This document shows positions 32,701 to 45,140 of a DNA stretch of 64,000 nt, piece by piece; the first letter of the stretch is position 1, and each line of letters starts with the position of its first letter. The stretch comes from Dinochytrium kinnereticum (taxonomy: Eukaryota > Chytridiomycota > Chytridiomycetes > Chytridiales > Chytridiaceae). The translations under genes were made by a program, and so were the position numbers. The notes under the pieces were generated by a model, which worked only from the letters and a program-made list of their open reading frames with translations, was not told the origin of the DNA and ran no database searches. The stretch is taken from NCBI GenBank assembly GCA_027604005.1, contig JADGJT010000041.1:29856-93855 (forward strand). The letters are read 5' to 3'.

Positions 32701-33913
32701 TCAGAGTTCGAAGGCAAAGAACCACACATGGAACCCACAAACGATTGGCTTATCAACCACGCACCAGACATGAAGCACTTTATAAACTCAATCTCGGTAC
32801 ATTCTTTATTCAAATGTTGTATGTTGACTAACACAGATTCCTTTACAGAGCATGTCCGCAAATGCTCCTGTTCCCGCAACCAACCGCTCAAGGCTAGACT
32901 TGCGGAGAGACGCAGCAGCATTGCACAGTTTTTTCGCGGGCCATATGCCTGAGATTGCCGTTCTCCCAAAGACGCTCAACAACCCTATCATAGTAACCCT
33001 CAAGGATGAAGTGGAGGCCATCAATATTGCGATAAACAAGGCGAGGGAGGGGGAAGAACCGCCTGGAAGACGGGAGCGCCCCCTCTCCTGCAACGACTCG
33101 TCGCATGGCCAGCGATACGACCTCCTTCACAAATTCCAGGAAGGGAACCTAATACGCAAGACGACGTTGAACAAAAGTCCCACAGGTTCCGTCGCGTCGT
33201 TGGACCAGAAGAAAGACCATCATGTGCCGCGCATTTCAGTTTCGATGCCACCTGTAAGGCTCAAAACAGCGCATTCTGGCTCAAGGATGCAACTTCGACC
33301 AAAGTCAATGCTTTTGGTCGGAAGTAATGACGTGCTTGAGTCGGATGGGGCATATGCTTCATCCAACTCCATTAATCATACAATCCTATCACACGCCTCA
33401 AACCTACTCTCTGGGTTTGGTTTGGGGCACCATGGCCATGGGGATGACACCCCGTTCCTCGATTACAGGGACTCAGTATTTTCCGATTGCCAGCCTCTGG
33501 GACCAAAATCGTCCAGAGACAACACCACCCACGGGGTAAAAAAAAACTCGGAGGATTCTTCCGACGGCAGGAGGTCGTCTGTCTCAAGTGACATCTCAAC
33601 TCACTCCACAGGTCAGGCGCTGAGCGGTTCCAAGATGTCGCTGTTCAAGAGCAAGGGAAAGGAGGTCAAGTCGGAGGAGAGGGATAGAGAAAGATCCGGG
33701 TTTTCGTTGCGCAGTCTGTTGCAGGTGCGGAAACCTGGAGGGAGTGTTGGGCAGGATGGCCGGCAGCAGTATCATTATTCGTCCAATGCCAGTCTGGCGG
33801 GTGGAGGGGGTCTGGGATCGGTCAATTCGCTATCAGCCGAGGCGAAGGTCGATCCCCCAGACGACGAGGGCGTCAAGGACAATCCCCTCTCGCCCCCAAT
33901 CACTTCTTCGTGA
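29704..33913 (+). CDS. F-BAR, PH, C2 and RasGAP domain protein
   Basis: Twelve exons (29704-29815, 29890-29971, 30036-30096, 30155-30238, 30285-30347, 30394-30795, 30846-31564, 31622-31754, 31801-32363, 32418-32544, 32605-32796, 32849-33913) give 1200 residues. Residues 1-265 are a helical F-BAR-like domain (SLRQCHLVLNLLEQRQNCEEQYSKRL at the N-terminus read in two parts). A PH-like fold follows (about 290-420, ending DSWIYHLRMY), then a C2 domain (about 445-550). The RasGAP domain starts near 590; the arginine finger lies in IFRGNSIATK near 655, and the signature FLRFFCPAILS near 771. The tail from 850 is disordered. It should switch off a Ras-type GTPase at curved membrane. All twelve exons splice in frame. 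Confidence 0.85.
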
Positions 33914-34146
33914 ATAGAACTTCTTCAACCAAAAACTTCAGAAACAAAAAGTTCATTGCAAATTCCGTACCCAAGCGCACCTCAACAGAGCACCGTTATC
34001 ACCGTTAGCGCGACGAGTTGATCCTTTCCCGCACGCTTCCGCTTTGAGGTTAGTTGGTTTGCTTGATCATCGCCTGCGTGTGGGATGTGGCCCTGCCGCC
34101 GACAGATGGACTGACCCTCCAGATTGCAATAAAATTGCAGCCAGCC

Positions 34147-35757
34147 ATGGGTGTGCCAATCTACACAGCTGACGGAGGCTCGCGGCGGTCTGGCCAACGG
34201 GAAGGCTCACAAGTCAACTGGGATACCCCCAGCATGGAGAACGCTGAGGACGGCGACAGTATGCAGGCTGCCTTATCCTTCTTTGCTGGAAGGAGGCCAT
34301 TTGACTCGTCCCTCTTCTATTCAAGATATCTCTCAGCGGCGCCATTCTTGCGAAGGAATGTGAATCGGTTTGGAAGTAGTGAGGTGACTCCTAGTGGAAC
34401 TGAAAGACCGACTTTGGAAAGACCGCAGGGAGAGAGGTCGCAGATTGAAGCGGCACAAGCAGAGAGGAGATCACTGGTGGAAAGATCAATATTAACTCGC
34501 TCACTCGGAGAAGGTGGAAGCGGCACCTCTTCTTCATCTCCTTTCAGATTTTCATCCGCAGACCTTGAATGGTGTCCATCAGAACCACACCCACTGCGGA
34601 GCTTCTTGATGTCTTTGCGGGACAGACAGGGAAGCTCAGACAGGCCCCCCTCTCGTATGGATGATAATCCAGAAGATCCCCTCACCCGATCGTCCTCCTC
34701 CGCTTCCTCAATCCCATCAGCCTCACAGACCAGCTCGTCTCGTCGTCGAAATCAATCTGAGATGCTGGATAGCGACCCAATCGACTCAGCAGAGCTGGAC
34801 CACTTTCGTTCCGCTCTTTCTCGTCGAAGAGCGGCTTGGAGAGCTGCTTGGCGCTCTGCTTGGGAAGGATCTGACGCTCCCGGGGAGGGCAGTTCTGGAA
34901 GTGATGAACAGACTCGAGCTTCGGATGGAGCTTCGAGCACAGCACCACTACCGGGCAGCGAAGCTTCAGGGAGTGGACCGGGGAACCCTGCCTCACAGCG
35001 GGCCCCGGAAACCTATTCTGAAGATCCTGATATTTCGCGAAGAAGAGATAGGAGTGACCCTAGAAGCCCGACATTTTCAGTTTCCTTGTTATTGCGGTCG
35101 GCTGCTGCGAGAAACCTGCAGCAGAATTCTGCAGGTGAGAGGGGCGCCGTGAGCAATGGACCGAGAGTTTCATGGAGGGATTCTTCTAATGGTGCGAGCG
35201 AAGAGGCAAGCGTTGTGACGGATCCCATTCCAATTGTCGCGAGAAGAGACGCAGAAGAAAACCCACCGCAGGCTCCAGTTGCCAGCACAGAAGCTGCCCC
35301 GCCACAGGATCCAACCACCTCTTCCGGTCTATCCGCTGTCAATGATCCATCGGACAGAACCTCCACTCCTAGCATATTGGTTCGAGGTTTACCGACTGAA
35401 CGAGCCGGAGAAACCGGTCTCTGGGCGTCTTTAGCAGAAGCGGCAACACAGGCCGCAGCTGAAGCCTCAATGCCTCCACCTCCATCCCAAAGCACATCGT
35501 CAAGTGGGTCTTTTCTGTGCCCTTCACCCCCTTCAATATCACCTTCTCTAAGACCAAGGAGAAACATGGGATTTTCCCCAGGCTTCGGGCCAGTCCGTAG
35601 CTCGAGAAGTTCAAGATCCCCTTCTCTTTCTCCTCGTTTACCCCCATTATGGCTATCGCAAAGTCATTTAAGTGAAAATCTTGTTTTGCCCCCTTCTTCC
35701 GTTTCAACCATTGCAGAATCAAATGGAGAGCCACAGCGCTCTGGCAGTGAGCAGTAA
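34147..35757 (+). CDS. Disordered Ser/Arg-rich hypothetical protein
   Basis: A single exon of 536 residues from the first ATG at 34147. The sequence is dominated by Ser, Arg, Glu, Pro and Gly. A run of short Arg-Glu-Arg-Ser repeats lies at about residues 75-115 (ERPTLERPQGERSQIE), and an Ala-Trp-Arg repeat (RAAWRAAWRSAW) at about 233-245 is the only aromatic cluster. No domain was recognised. The frame is open a further 93 bp upstream without an ATG, so a 5' exon is possible. The gene converges with the membrane-protein gene on the minus strand. Confidence 0.6.
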   Translation: MGVPIYTADGGSRRSGQREGSQVNWDTPSMENAEDGDSMQAALSFFAGRRPFDSSLFYSRYLSAAPFLRRNVNRFGSSEVTPSGTERPTLERPQGERSQIEAAQAERRSLVERSILTRSLGEGGSGTSSSSPFRFSSADLEWCPSEPHPLRSFLMSLRDRQGSSDRPPSRMDDNPEDPLTRSSSSASSIPSASQTSSSRRRNQSEMLDSDPIDSAELDHFRSALSRRRAAWRAAWRSAWEGSDAPGEGSSGSDEQTRASDGASSTAPLPGSEASGSGPGNPASQRAPETYSEDPDISRRRDRSDPRSPTFSVSLLLRSAAARNLQQNSAGERGAVSNGPRVSWRDSSNGASEEASVVTDPIPIVARRDAEENPPQAPVASTEAAPPQDPTTSSGLSAVNDPSDRTSTPSILVRGLPTERAGETGLWASLAEAATQAAAEASMPPPPSQSTSSSGSFLCPSPPSISPSLRPRRNMGFSPGFGPVRSSRSSRSPSLSPRLPPLWLSQSHLSENLVLPPSSVSTIAESNGEPQRSGSEQ

Positions 35758-35884
35758 AAAAAAAAGCAAAGATTATCATATTCCCTCTCTGTTTCGCACT
35801 TAATAAGTAAATACTATTTCTTTTACTTGAGCTCTTTAATTCAGCTTATGAAAATCAGCAAACTGCTTCAAAGTTTCTTTTTTT

Positions 35885-37166
35885 TTATGTCTGCTTGATC
35901 TTCCTTCCGCGGTTATAGGAGCTGATTCTCCACCCATCCCGATACGCAAGGAATGTCGGGAATGTGACTGATATCGACAAAAAGGGTGATAAAGCAACTA
36001 ACACCAATGACGCAAACGCGGCCTTCCCTCTCCCAGATGCTGGCCCAATAACTGCCTCCCGCAGCATGAACACCGACGCGACAACAGTCGTAAAGATAAG
36101 ATCAGCCGAAATGCTAAGCTGACAAGGATTTCCCTCCCATGTTTCAAACAACTCCGTGACGGTTCCATTCCCCTTCAGGAAATGGTCAAGGCTTAGCCCT
36201 AGATGGGACATGAGACTTATTCCTGCCAGGAACCCGTAGAGCGGAGCGATCCCGACTCCTTGGCTGAACTGGCGACGTTGGGAGGATGCTGAGGGCCAGA
36301 AAAATACTGTGAATCCTGACGAGGTGATCAGCGGGGCTAGGAGGAGGACGTGAATGACCTTGAGGTTGATGCCGAAATTGGGAGAAGCGACGGGGATATA
36401 AGGCGTGATCATGACACAGATTCCCGAGAAAACGGCACAGAATGTTAGAAAGGTTGAAGGCCTTTCTGGGCGGGAGATGGTATAGGGACCAGCACCTTTT
36501 TTTGGTAAACAACGCGCAACATCAGCCACCTCAATCAAACAAAGAAAAACCAAACACTCTTACGTGCTAAAAGCGATCGCTGGATCAAGAACAACGGGAA
36601 AGCAGCACTGATGGCCCCAAGAAACCCGAGTACGGTATACAAAAGAGCGCTGACGAACCATGCCCCACGCCCTTTGATCCTCCCATCATCGCCTTCTCGT
36701 TCAAACACAACCACCCGGTGAGCACCTTCAGCCCAAAAGAATACAACGAGCGTGATGGCGAAATTGAGCAGCTGCGCGGACCACCACCAATTAGCCACAT
36801 CTTTGGCGACATTGACGTAGGCAGCGTCAAACAAATCTGAGTCGATAACCCATTTAATGAAGGAGCCGCCGTTTCTAGCCATATGTAATCTGACATCACC
36901 GACTGTCGCAAGTGGGATTAGACGTGAGGCGGTGAGGCAAGGAATGAATAGAACGATAAAGACTTACGTATCCATGAGGCGATAGCCGACCAAGTGACCG
37001 CCAAACTCAACACCGACAGCCCCGCAAGCAAGATCCGCGAGAACGTCACGGCCGATCGAAACCCCCTGAACAGCGCAATGGACAGACATGAGAGGAAGAC
37101 GCCGAAGTAAACAACGATGGAGATCCCAGGCAGGACGGCCTCGGGAGGAATGTCGAGCTCGGCCAT
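35885..37166 (-). CDS. Nine-helix membrane protein of unknown function
   Basis: Three minus-strand exons (36968-37166, 36564-36902, 35885-36495) give 382 residues. About nine hydrophobic helices are visible, for example PGISIVVYFGVFLSCLSIALF near residue 13 (read in overlapping parts), LLAGLSVLSLAVTW near 47, LLNFAITLVVFFWAEG near 110, and FTTVVASVFMLREAV near 310. A Trp triplet (ANWWWS) precedes helix 3. The C-terminus is short and basic (RGRKIKQT). The family was not recognised; fungal-specific membrane proteins with this layout are common. Its ATG lies only 10 bp after the stop codon of GatA on the same strand. Splice phases agree at both introns. Confidence 0.7.
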
Positions 37167-37176
37167 TTCGAACTTT

Positions 37177-38936
37177 TTACTTTATTTGCTGTGCGACTTT
37201 CATCAGATACTCGTCATGCCCAAACGGCGCGAGAAGCTGAACGCCAACAGGAAGATTCGAGGACGCGACGCCCCATTCCGACGACGAGAAGGGGAGGACG
37301 AGCGATGGGATGCCGGCGAGACTGGATGGGAGGGTCATGATGTCGTTGATGCACTCCGACACGGGACCTTTGGACGGGTCTTGGGCTTCGGTTAAGGTCG
37401 GCGCGGGACCTATTGATGCAGGGGTGATGAGAATGTCTACTCCTTTGCATTGGCTGGTAGATGCACTGGAGTTGAAGACATTTTCAAAATCTGACACGAT
37501 CAGTGACCTGATCTTTTGGGCCTGTTGGAAGAACCTGCCGAACGAACTTGAGGAAGAACAAAGAGCGTCAGGGCTATCGCTTGGTTCACAATCCAAAAAA
37601 AAATTCACCTTGACGACAGGACGAAAGTTCCGAGAATGATGCGTTTTTTAACCTCTTCCCCAAACCCTCTTGTCCTGTAATCTGTCACAGTGTCCATTTC
37701 CGTCGCTTCTGGGTCTCCATAAAACGTGCCGTTATATCTCGATAAATTAGATGATGCCTCCGCGAGTGCAATAATGTAGTAGGCTGGAAGAGCAGATGAT
37801 GTGTGTGGCAAGGAAACGGGAACGATCGTTGCTCCTTTCTCCTCAAACATTCGGATGCAGTGGTCCCAAGCTCGCTTCGATTCGACGCTTAAGCCGTCTA
37901 CAAAGTATTCCTAAAAGAGGAAAATTCTCAGATCCAGCGCGGTTGATCATTCAAAAGAAAAGCCGGGCTTACGCTGGGCACTCCCACCCTCATTTCCCGA
38001 AAATTAACTTCCTTAGTATTCCGCGGTATATCACATGATGTCGAGTCCTTGGTATCTCTACCCGCCATCACCTCTATTTAAAGATAAAGGCAAGATGTCT
38101 AAATAAAAGGCTAAAGGCACTTCTACTCTTACCCAAAACATTGGCAATGTGTTTTGTGGAAGACGCCAATATTCCAATGGTGTCAAGACTGCTGGCATAC
38201 GACACCAGGCCCCATCTTGAAAACATGCCGTAGGAAGGCTTTAATGCGAAGACTCCGCAATAAGACGCTGGGAGGCGGACCGAGCCTCCAGTGTCAGAAC
38301 CCAAGGCGCTTGAAAAACAAAAAAAAAAGAGTGTAAACATCAACGGAAAACAACATTAAGACGTATCGTTCGACCATACGTACATATCAACCATTCCTGA
38401 CGCAACGGCGGCAGCACTTCCTCCAGAGCTTCCTCCAGCAACATGCGCCAAGGACCTCGGATTTCGAACCGGTCCAAAAACCGTATGCGTCGTGTTGGAT
38501 CCCATCCCAAACTCATCCAGATTCGTTTTTCCCAAAGGTATGCATCCAGCTTTGACTAGCTTCTCGACCACCGTTGCGCTGTACGGCGATATTGTATCTG
38601 AACGACCTTGTTTTAAAACCAAGCGAATAGAGCCCGTCCAAACCTCTCAGAATCGCCGACGCACAGGTTAGCGGCATCCCACGAACGCAAATATTGTCTT
38701 TTATTGCGATGGGAACTCCATCTAGCGGGCCACGGCTCGCCCCTACTCGATCGGTCAATCAGAAGAAGAAGAAACAGGGCTGGACAAGCACCTTTTGCCA
38801 GGCGATCATCAGCCTCGCTAGCAGCTGCCAAAGCCTCAGCAGAGTCGCAAACATGGTTGAAAGCATTTATTGAAGGGTTATGCAGCTTGATGGCCTTCAT
38901 GCATCGCTGCACCGCTCGAGAGGAGGCCATCGTCAT
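37177..38936 (-). CDS. GatA: Glutamyl-tRNA(Gln) amidotransferase subunit A, mitochondrial
   Basis: Seven exons (38789-38936, 38644-38742, 38384-38597, 38133-38308, 37973-38073, 37609-37910, 37177-37534) give 465 residues. GatA converts Glu-tRNA(Gln) to Gln-tRNA(Gln) in the mitochondrial GatCAB/GatFAB complex. The amidase triad is intact: Lys64 in GVPIAIKDN, cis-Ser139 in [10 protein letters not shown], and Ser163 in SDTGGSVR. The core [13 protein letters not shown] is canonical. The N-terminus begins at [20 protein letters not shown] and seems to lack the usual first helix and a mitochondrial presequence. The ATG at 38936 follows immediately, in the same frame, on the TGA of TBC1D19. An upstream exon or other start is therefore possible. 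The amidase core call is firm. Confidence 0.9.
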
Positions 38937-41222
38937 TCACTCGCCGTCAGCTTCGTCAAAATCAAGGGCGTGCGACAAATCTCGAGGCAGCATGTCTCGG
39001 TCAGTGTGACAGAGGAATATGAAGTGTTGAAGGAGAGGGATGACGCGGATGGCCTGGAGGTCGGCGAATGCTGTCTGTAACGGGATTGACAACATCAGCA
39101 AGGGTGAGAGCTTTGGGGTTGAGGGGAATACCTCGACGTCTCGTTCGGTTTTGGCGGACATGAGGGCTTCGCGTCGGAAGATGAAAATGGACGCTGCCAC
39201 TGCCGGTAGGATCTGGAGCTTGTCGTAACCAATTATTCTGTCCCAGAGGAGGAGGACTTGCTCAATGTCCAGAATGCCAATAAATCCGTAGAGCATCCAT
39301 CGGAAGGCGATTTTCAAGGGTTGGCAGTTGAACTCGAAATTGAGCTTAAGGAATAGGCACGCATCCAGTTGCCGTAAAAAGCTCTCAAAATGAGCACAAA
39401 GGGATACTATACCTCCAGGATGTAAGGAAATGGTGTGAAGATGATAAAAGTATCTGATTAAATGTCAACATGGTGAAAAGGCTCAAGATAAAAAAAAAAA
39501 CATACCTGACATAGAGTTCCCTGAATGTCATATAAGCAGATTCGACATCGGAATGCAAGAAAGATACAATCATCGCATATGAAGATATTCCCCAAAATGG
39601 TAGTACACCGTTTGGCGGATATGATTCAATCGGAATCGACCATTGCCCTTTTTTATGTCAGATATGACTTCGAAATTACTATAATAGAAAACCTTTGATG
39701 ATCGACTCTTCCATAGGAACTGAGTAGTTTCCAAGAAATTGATTGGAATCAGAGAGTCTTCTTTGGATCCAGTTATCTCTGGACCACAGTATCATAACAT
39801 CCCTGATTATGTCCTCGAAAACGAAAAAGGAATCATCGTCCTGGCATTGCCTGGAATCTGACAGAATAACTCTATCAATGAGTAAATCGTATCGCATAAC
39901 TTGGGCTTTTAAGTGAAATCCTTTCTGCTTGCTCTTCTACGGCTTAGAACGCGCTCCATTTGCTTTGGCTTACATCGATTTTAAAGTCATCAGACCATTC
40001 TGATTGTAGAAGAAAATCCCAAACTGCTGGTCGAAGATGTGACGGAATGCCTCTTTTCGCAAAATCTCTAATGGATCGAAGCGAATTGCATGCTATTGCT
40101 TGTTCTCCTAAATCGCAATGTGACTGCAGAAAGATATCCCCCACTAATGTTGATCTTAAATATGAGGAAATCCTGTGGAAGTCTACCTGCTTCGTCGATT
40201 GTGTCATCCACACCGTAATGCTTCTGATTGTATGAAAGCTCTTGAAACTCCAGTCGGAAATCCTCTAATGTGAGGCTCACAAAAGGTGTATTGATTGAAG
40301 CCCAGAAATTAGAAAAAATAGGAGGCTGCTTGAAACGCCTATAACCATATAAACAGGGATTGATCGGCGTGTCTTACGTGCTGAGCTGACTAGGATCTTT
40401 TGATGGCATTTCTTGGCTCTTTCTTATTGCCGCATAAATGTCATCTTCGTCGTAAAGAGAGATTTTGTCCAAGCCCACCGTTTGTTTCAAATATTGCCCA
40501 TGAATGAGAACCGTTGAGTTTGCAAGAATTCCAGCTCCAATATCAACAAAACTGGCCGAGTTTTCGGTCGCCATGAACGATGATTCTTCTTCGGTTTTTC
40601 TCTAAAACAATGTTTGTAAGATATAATCTGAAGATGGCGTGAGTACCCTTCGTAGAAAAGGGACGCCTAAGTAGTCTCTCATTTTCAACAGTCTCTCATT
40701 CAGCAAAGAATGAAATTCCTTCTGGGAAGCCTCAATCGCAGTCCTTTCCTCGAGATTCAAATGCGAACAAGACCAGCTTTCCACATCCACATCTCTATAG
40801 ATGAGAGATTACTACCTGCTCCACGGCAATGAACGTCCTTAAATACTTGCCTTGAATTCAAATTGACGTGAAAAATGCCAGGGTTCTTCCTCCCACTTAA
40901 CTCCTTCACGTTGTCGGTGCAGGGTGATGCTTGCGCGTCCTCAAAGTTCTCCAGCAGCTGCCCCATCCCACCCTGCTGTGCGAATGCGGCACGGATGCTC
41001 TTGACAAAGTCATCCCTGCTGCCTCCAGCGGCCACGGCCTGGTCCTGAGCAAGAAATCGGGGGGTGAGAGTTCAGCGATGGATGCATGCGAGCAGCGCTC
41101 ACCTTGATCTGCTTGCGCAGCGTCCAGAACTTGAGGTTGAAGCACAGCTGTTTGGGAATTGTCGCTGGAAGCGCTGACCCCTCCTGCATGTTGCACAGGC
41201 TTGACGTTTCTGACAAGTACAT
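38937..41222 (-). CDS. TBC1D19: TBC1D19 homolog (Rab GTPase-activating protein family)
   Basis: Ten exons (41103-41222, 40851-41044, 40647-40794, 40378-40601, 40187-40338, 39974-40107, 39693-39924, 39506-39647, 39132-39453, 38937-39074) give 601 residues. It matches animal TBC1D19 along its length: KRGIPSHLRPAVWDFLL, LKAQVMRYDLLIDRVIL, FVFEDIIRD, SYPPNGVLPFWG, FRELYVRYFYHLHTISLHP and WMLYGFIGILDIEQVLLLWDR (read in overlapping parts). TBC1D19 is a divergent TBC protein; the usual arginine and glutamine fingers are not clear, so GAP activity is uncertain. The second intron has a GC donor. The last intron is 57 bp and in frame, so its retention would add 19 residues. The start at 41222 is a choice; the next Met is at 41189. 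Confidence 0.85.
40795..40850 (-). other. GC-AG intron in TBC1D19
   Basis: The intron of 56 bp starts with GCAAGT and ends CTATAG. Using the GC donor gives phase 2 and keeps the frame (Ser-Arg-Asp-Val). The nearby GT (GTATTT, 4 bp downstream) would give phase 0 and a premature stop. GCAAGT is the strong consensus of GC-AG introns. Confidence 0.75.
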
Positions 41223-41258
41223 GCAAAGCTGTTTGGTTTGCAGCCAGCGATAAAGACC

Positions 41259-44117
41259 ATGTATGCCGCCTACGAGGAGGACTTTGAGACGACGGACAAC
41301 GGCTACGCCAATGACGGATCCACCGAGTTCGACTCGTTCTTTGACGACGAGCCTGTTGCCAAGCCGACCAGGAAGCCGGTGAAGACCACCTATGCCGCTG
41401 TACCGAGGGACACCGCTGGATTCATGGAGAGCATGGACGGAGGGCTGATGGCCCCTCCTCCAAGGTCCAAAAAGAAGCAAGCAAAGAGTGGTGGAGGAGG
41501 ATTCAGAAAATCAGCAATCATGGAAGGTTGATACACTACTCTAAATCATATAGTGCTTATAATGAGAAAGATTCAGATCCCCCGCAAGCACCATTCAGAC
41601 CAATTTCGGAAGACACAAGGCTTCGGAAGATTCCGTCAAAAGGAAACATGTTTGAAAAGCCTCCAACTGCTAGCCCGTTGGCTCCGCTACCAAAGAAGAA
41701 ACCAAAAAAGCCTGTTTCAAGTGGAGCTGCGTTGATGGCGAACTTTGAAGAGCTTACGCGAGTTATGCAGCAGCTGGATGGCTTGAAGATTAAACTATTG
41801 GAGGCCGAGAAGGAGATTAAAACGCTCAAGATTGTGTGTATCGTCTCCGTTTTATTTCAGAGATCATACCTACTGTTAACATAAATCCTGTGTTTGCTAA
41901 GGTCAACCGCCGACAGGAACTTGCTATCCAAAAAATGGACAAGGACCATGCCGATATGCCAAGAGTTATGCAGCAGTTAACCGATGAATTAAGAGGCTTA
42001 AGAGTATGATATTTTTCTTCATAGTTAAGGCCATCGAATACCTTAAATGACGTTTTTTTCATCTAGGCTGCCCACAACGTGTGCAACAGTAAAATAGCCA
42101 GTGCCGAAAAGTCATCTCAAGCGCATATCGACGAAAACCTGAAACTACATGAACAAATTCATCGCTTGAATTCTTTGCTAAAGGCAAAACATTTAGAAGA
42201 TCATGATTCCATGCAAAAAACGATTGACAGGCTCAAGGTTGACCAAGAGCGAAAAAATCTTCTAATTGAGGTTTGCTTCAGTTATACTCAAACCTGAAGT
42301 TGCTGAAAATATTTTAAGGAATTGCAAAAGAAAGCCAAACAGCCTCTTACTGAGAGGCATCGAGAATCAAAGATACCCAAAGTAAAGGGTTTGAAGTCGC
42401 ATCACGAAGAATCTTATGGCGAGGTAGGCTATTGCTGAAACCTGAGACAGTTATTGAAGTTTAATAGACCGAGGATGAGATTGAGCCCAAAGCTGCCCTC
42501 CCGAAAAAACCCGACCATAGCTCTAAAAAGGAAGGGAAATTAGACCACTCCCACTCCGAAACCCACTCAAACATCCAATCCCCAACTTTTTTCGAAACAA
42601 CTCCCTCATCTCACAACATTCCTAATTTCAAGCGCAAGAATCCAGACTCCATCACTTTTGATCACAATATCGATGAAACAGGGAACAGCTTTGAGTATAC
42701 CACGGCTGATTATGGACATGAAAAACTTGAGATCGAGTCGACTCATACATCAAAATCCAAATCAAAGACACCCGTGCCGCCCGAGGAACGATCCCTAAAG
42801 CCAAACTCTTTCAAAACAATTTCTGCATCAGAAGAAGAGAGGCACAAACCAAACTCTTTCAAGCCGTCATTCCTACCTCGCAGAAGCAAAGACACAGCTA
42901 TGGAATCGCAACCTGCGAAACAGGAAGAAAGCTTCACCAGCAATATCCCTCAAAAGGCCCCCCCTCCTGTAGAAAAGGCTAACTTCCAAGATCATGAATA
43001 CGTTGACGAAGATTTCAATTTCGAGAATGACGAAGAAACGGAAAAGCCCAATGCCAAGCTCCGAAACCGCTCACCTTCATCTGAGAAACGGGTCAATGAG
43101 ACCAGTTACAAGCCATTTACAAGTCTAAGAAATGGGGTAGTTGAGGAAGCTTATGGATCAAAAGAAGATCCTAAAAAGATGAAACCAGCTCTTGGCATTT
43201 CTGAGCCGTTTGAAAAAAAGCCTCTCTGGCTATCTGAAGCGGCAGCAAAACCAAAAGACACGAGTGGGGATCTTTATGACCCCTTTGCAAATGTGAAGGC
43301 AAAGGGTTCGGATAAGGCACCTCCTTCTCTTGCAAAGCCCAAGATCAGCGACGATCCGTTTCAACGCAAAGAGGATGAGAAACAGAAGCCTACAGACAAC
43401 TTATATATGCCTAGCGCTCAGCACAAAGAATTCGGACAGAGTCATTTAAAAGAAGATACTTACATGCCAAGTAGCCAGGAAAGGGAAATCAGCAAACCTC
43501 GTCAAGAGGATAAACCGTATATACCAAGCTATATGTCAGCCTCCGCTGATGTCTTAAAGCCTCAGAAATCAGATGAAACCTATAAGCCTAGCTACAATAC
43601 TGCCTCAACCGAAGTTTTCAAACCTCGGCAGCCGGAAGAGCCTTACAAGCAAAGCTATAATTCGACCTCGCCTGAAGTGTTTAAGTCCGGGAACCAAAAA
43701 GACACGTACTCTCCCAGCTCCTTGAACTCTTTACCTAAGGACGAACCATCCCCCCGAAAACCTCTGTGGCTTGCATCAAGCGGAGACAGCGAATTATCGA
43801 AACAACCACAGCCTTACGAAATCAATCGATCAAGTCAAGACACCTTACCCATCGTTGGTAGCTCCTCCTTATCATTAGAAAGAGAGAACACCAACGCAGA
43901 AAGTAAGCCCTTATGGTTACAGCAATCCATGGGGACATTTAAATCAACAAGCGAGCCGAGCAAGCCTCTCTTCCTACAACCAAAATCCACCGTAGAGACT
44001 TCCGGAATCCCAAATTCTTTCACAACAACAACAAACATGACCACCATCAGTCAGCAAAAACCCACATCGGCTGGCTTCAATTTCGATAGCGATTTAGAGG
44101 AGGAGTTTATTACATAG
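41259..44117 (+). CDS. Lebercilin-domain coiled-coil protein (ciliary)
   Basis: Six exons (41259-41526, 41571-41833, 41902-42003, 42067-42270, 42319-42423, 42468-44117) give 863 residues. Residues about 140-315 form a coiled coil with a lebercilin (LCA5) pattern: VNRRQELAIQKMDKD, then PRVMQQLTDELRGLR, then a long Leu heptad helix. Lebercilin works at the base and along the axoneme of cilia, in line with a flagellated zoospore. The C-terminal half is disordered and repetitive: about six tandem units around Y-x-P-S-Y and four K-P-L-W/F-L motifs (listed as findings). Exon 1 encodes an acidic, aromatic N-terminus (YEEDFETTDNGYANDGSTEF). The intron 1 acceptor at 41570 is the least certain junction. 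The ATG lies 36 bp from the divergent TBC1D19 start. Confidence 0.75.
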
Positions 44118-44137
44118 ATGGACAAGGAATGCAAAGG

Positions 44138-44949
<812 letters not shown>

Positions 44950-45140
44950 GTCAAACCTTCAACAAAATGTATCGATTTCAGCAAAGCAAGCTTCTTCGAC
45001 CTCGACTTCCCGAAAACATTTGCACAAGAGCTCCTTGTCCTTCATCCAAACCATTGCTTTTATTTATTAGTGAGTCCTTCATCAATAATGCACAAGAAAA
45101 AAAACAACAACGTCGACAGATTCATAGTTTTTCATTCATT

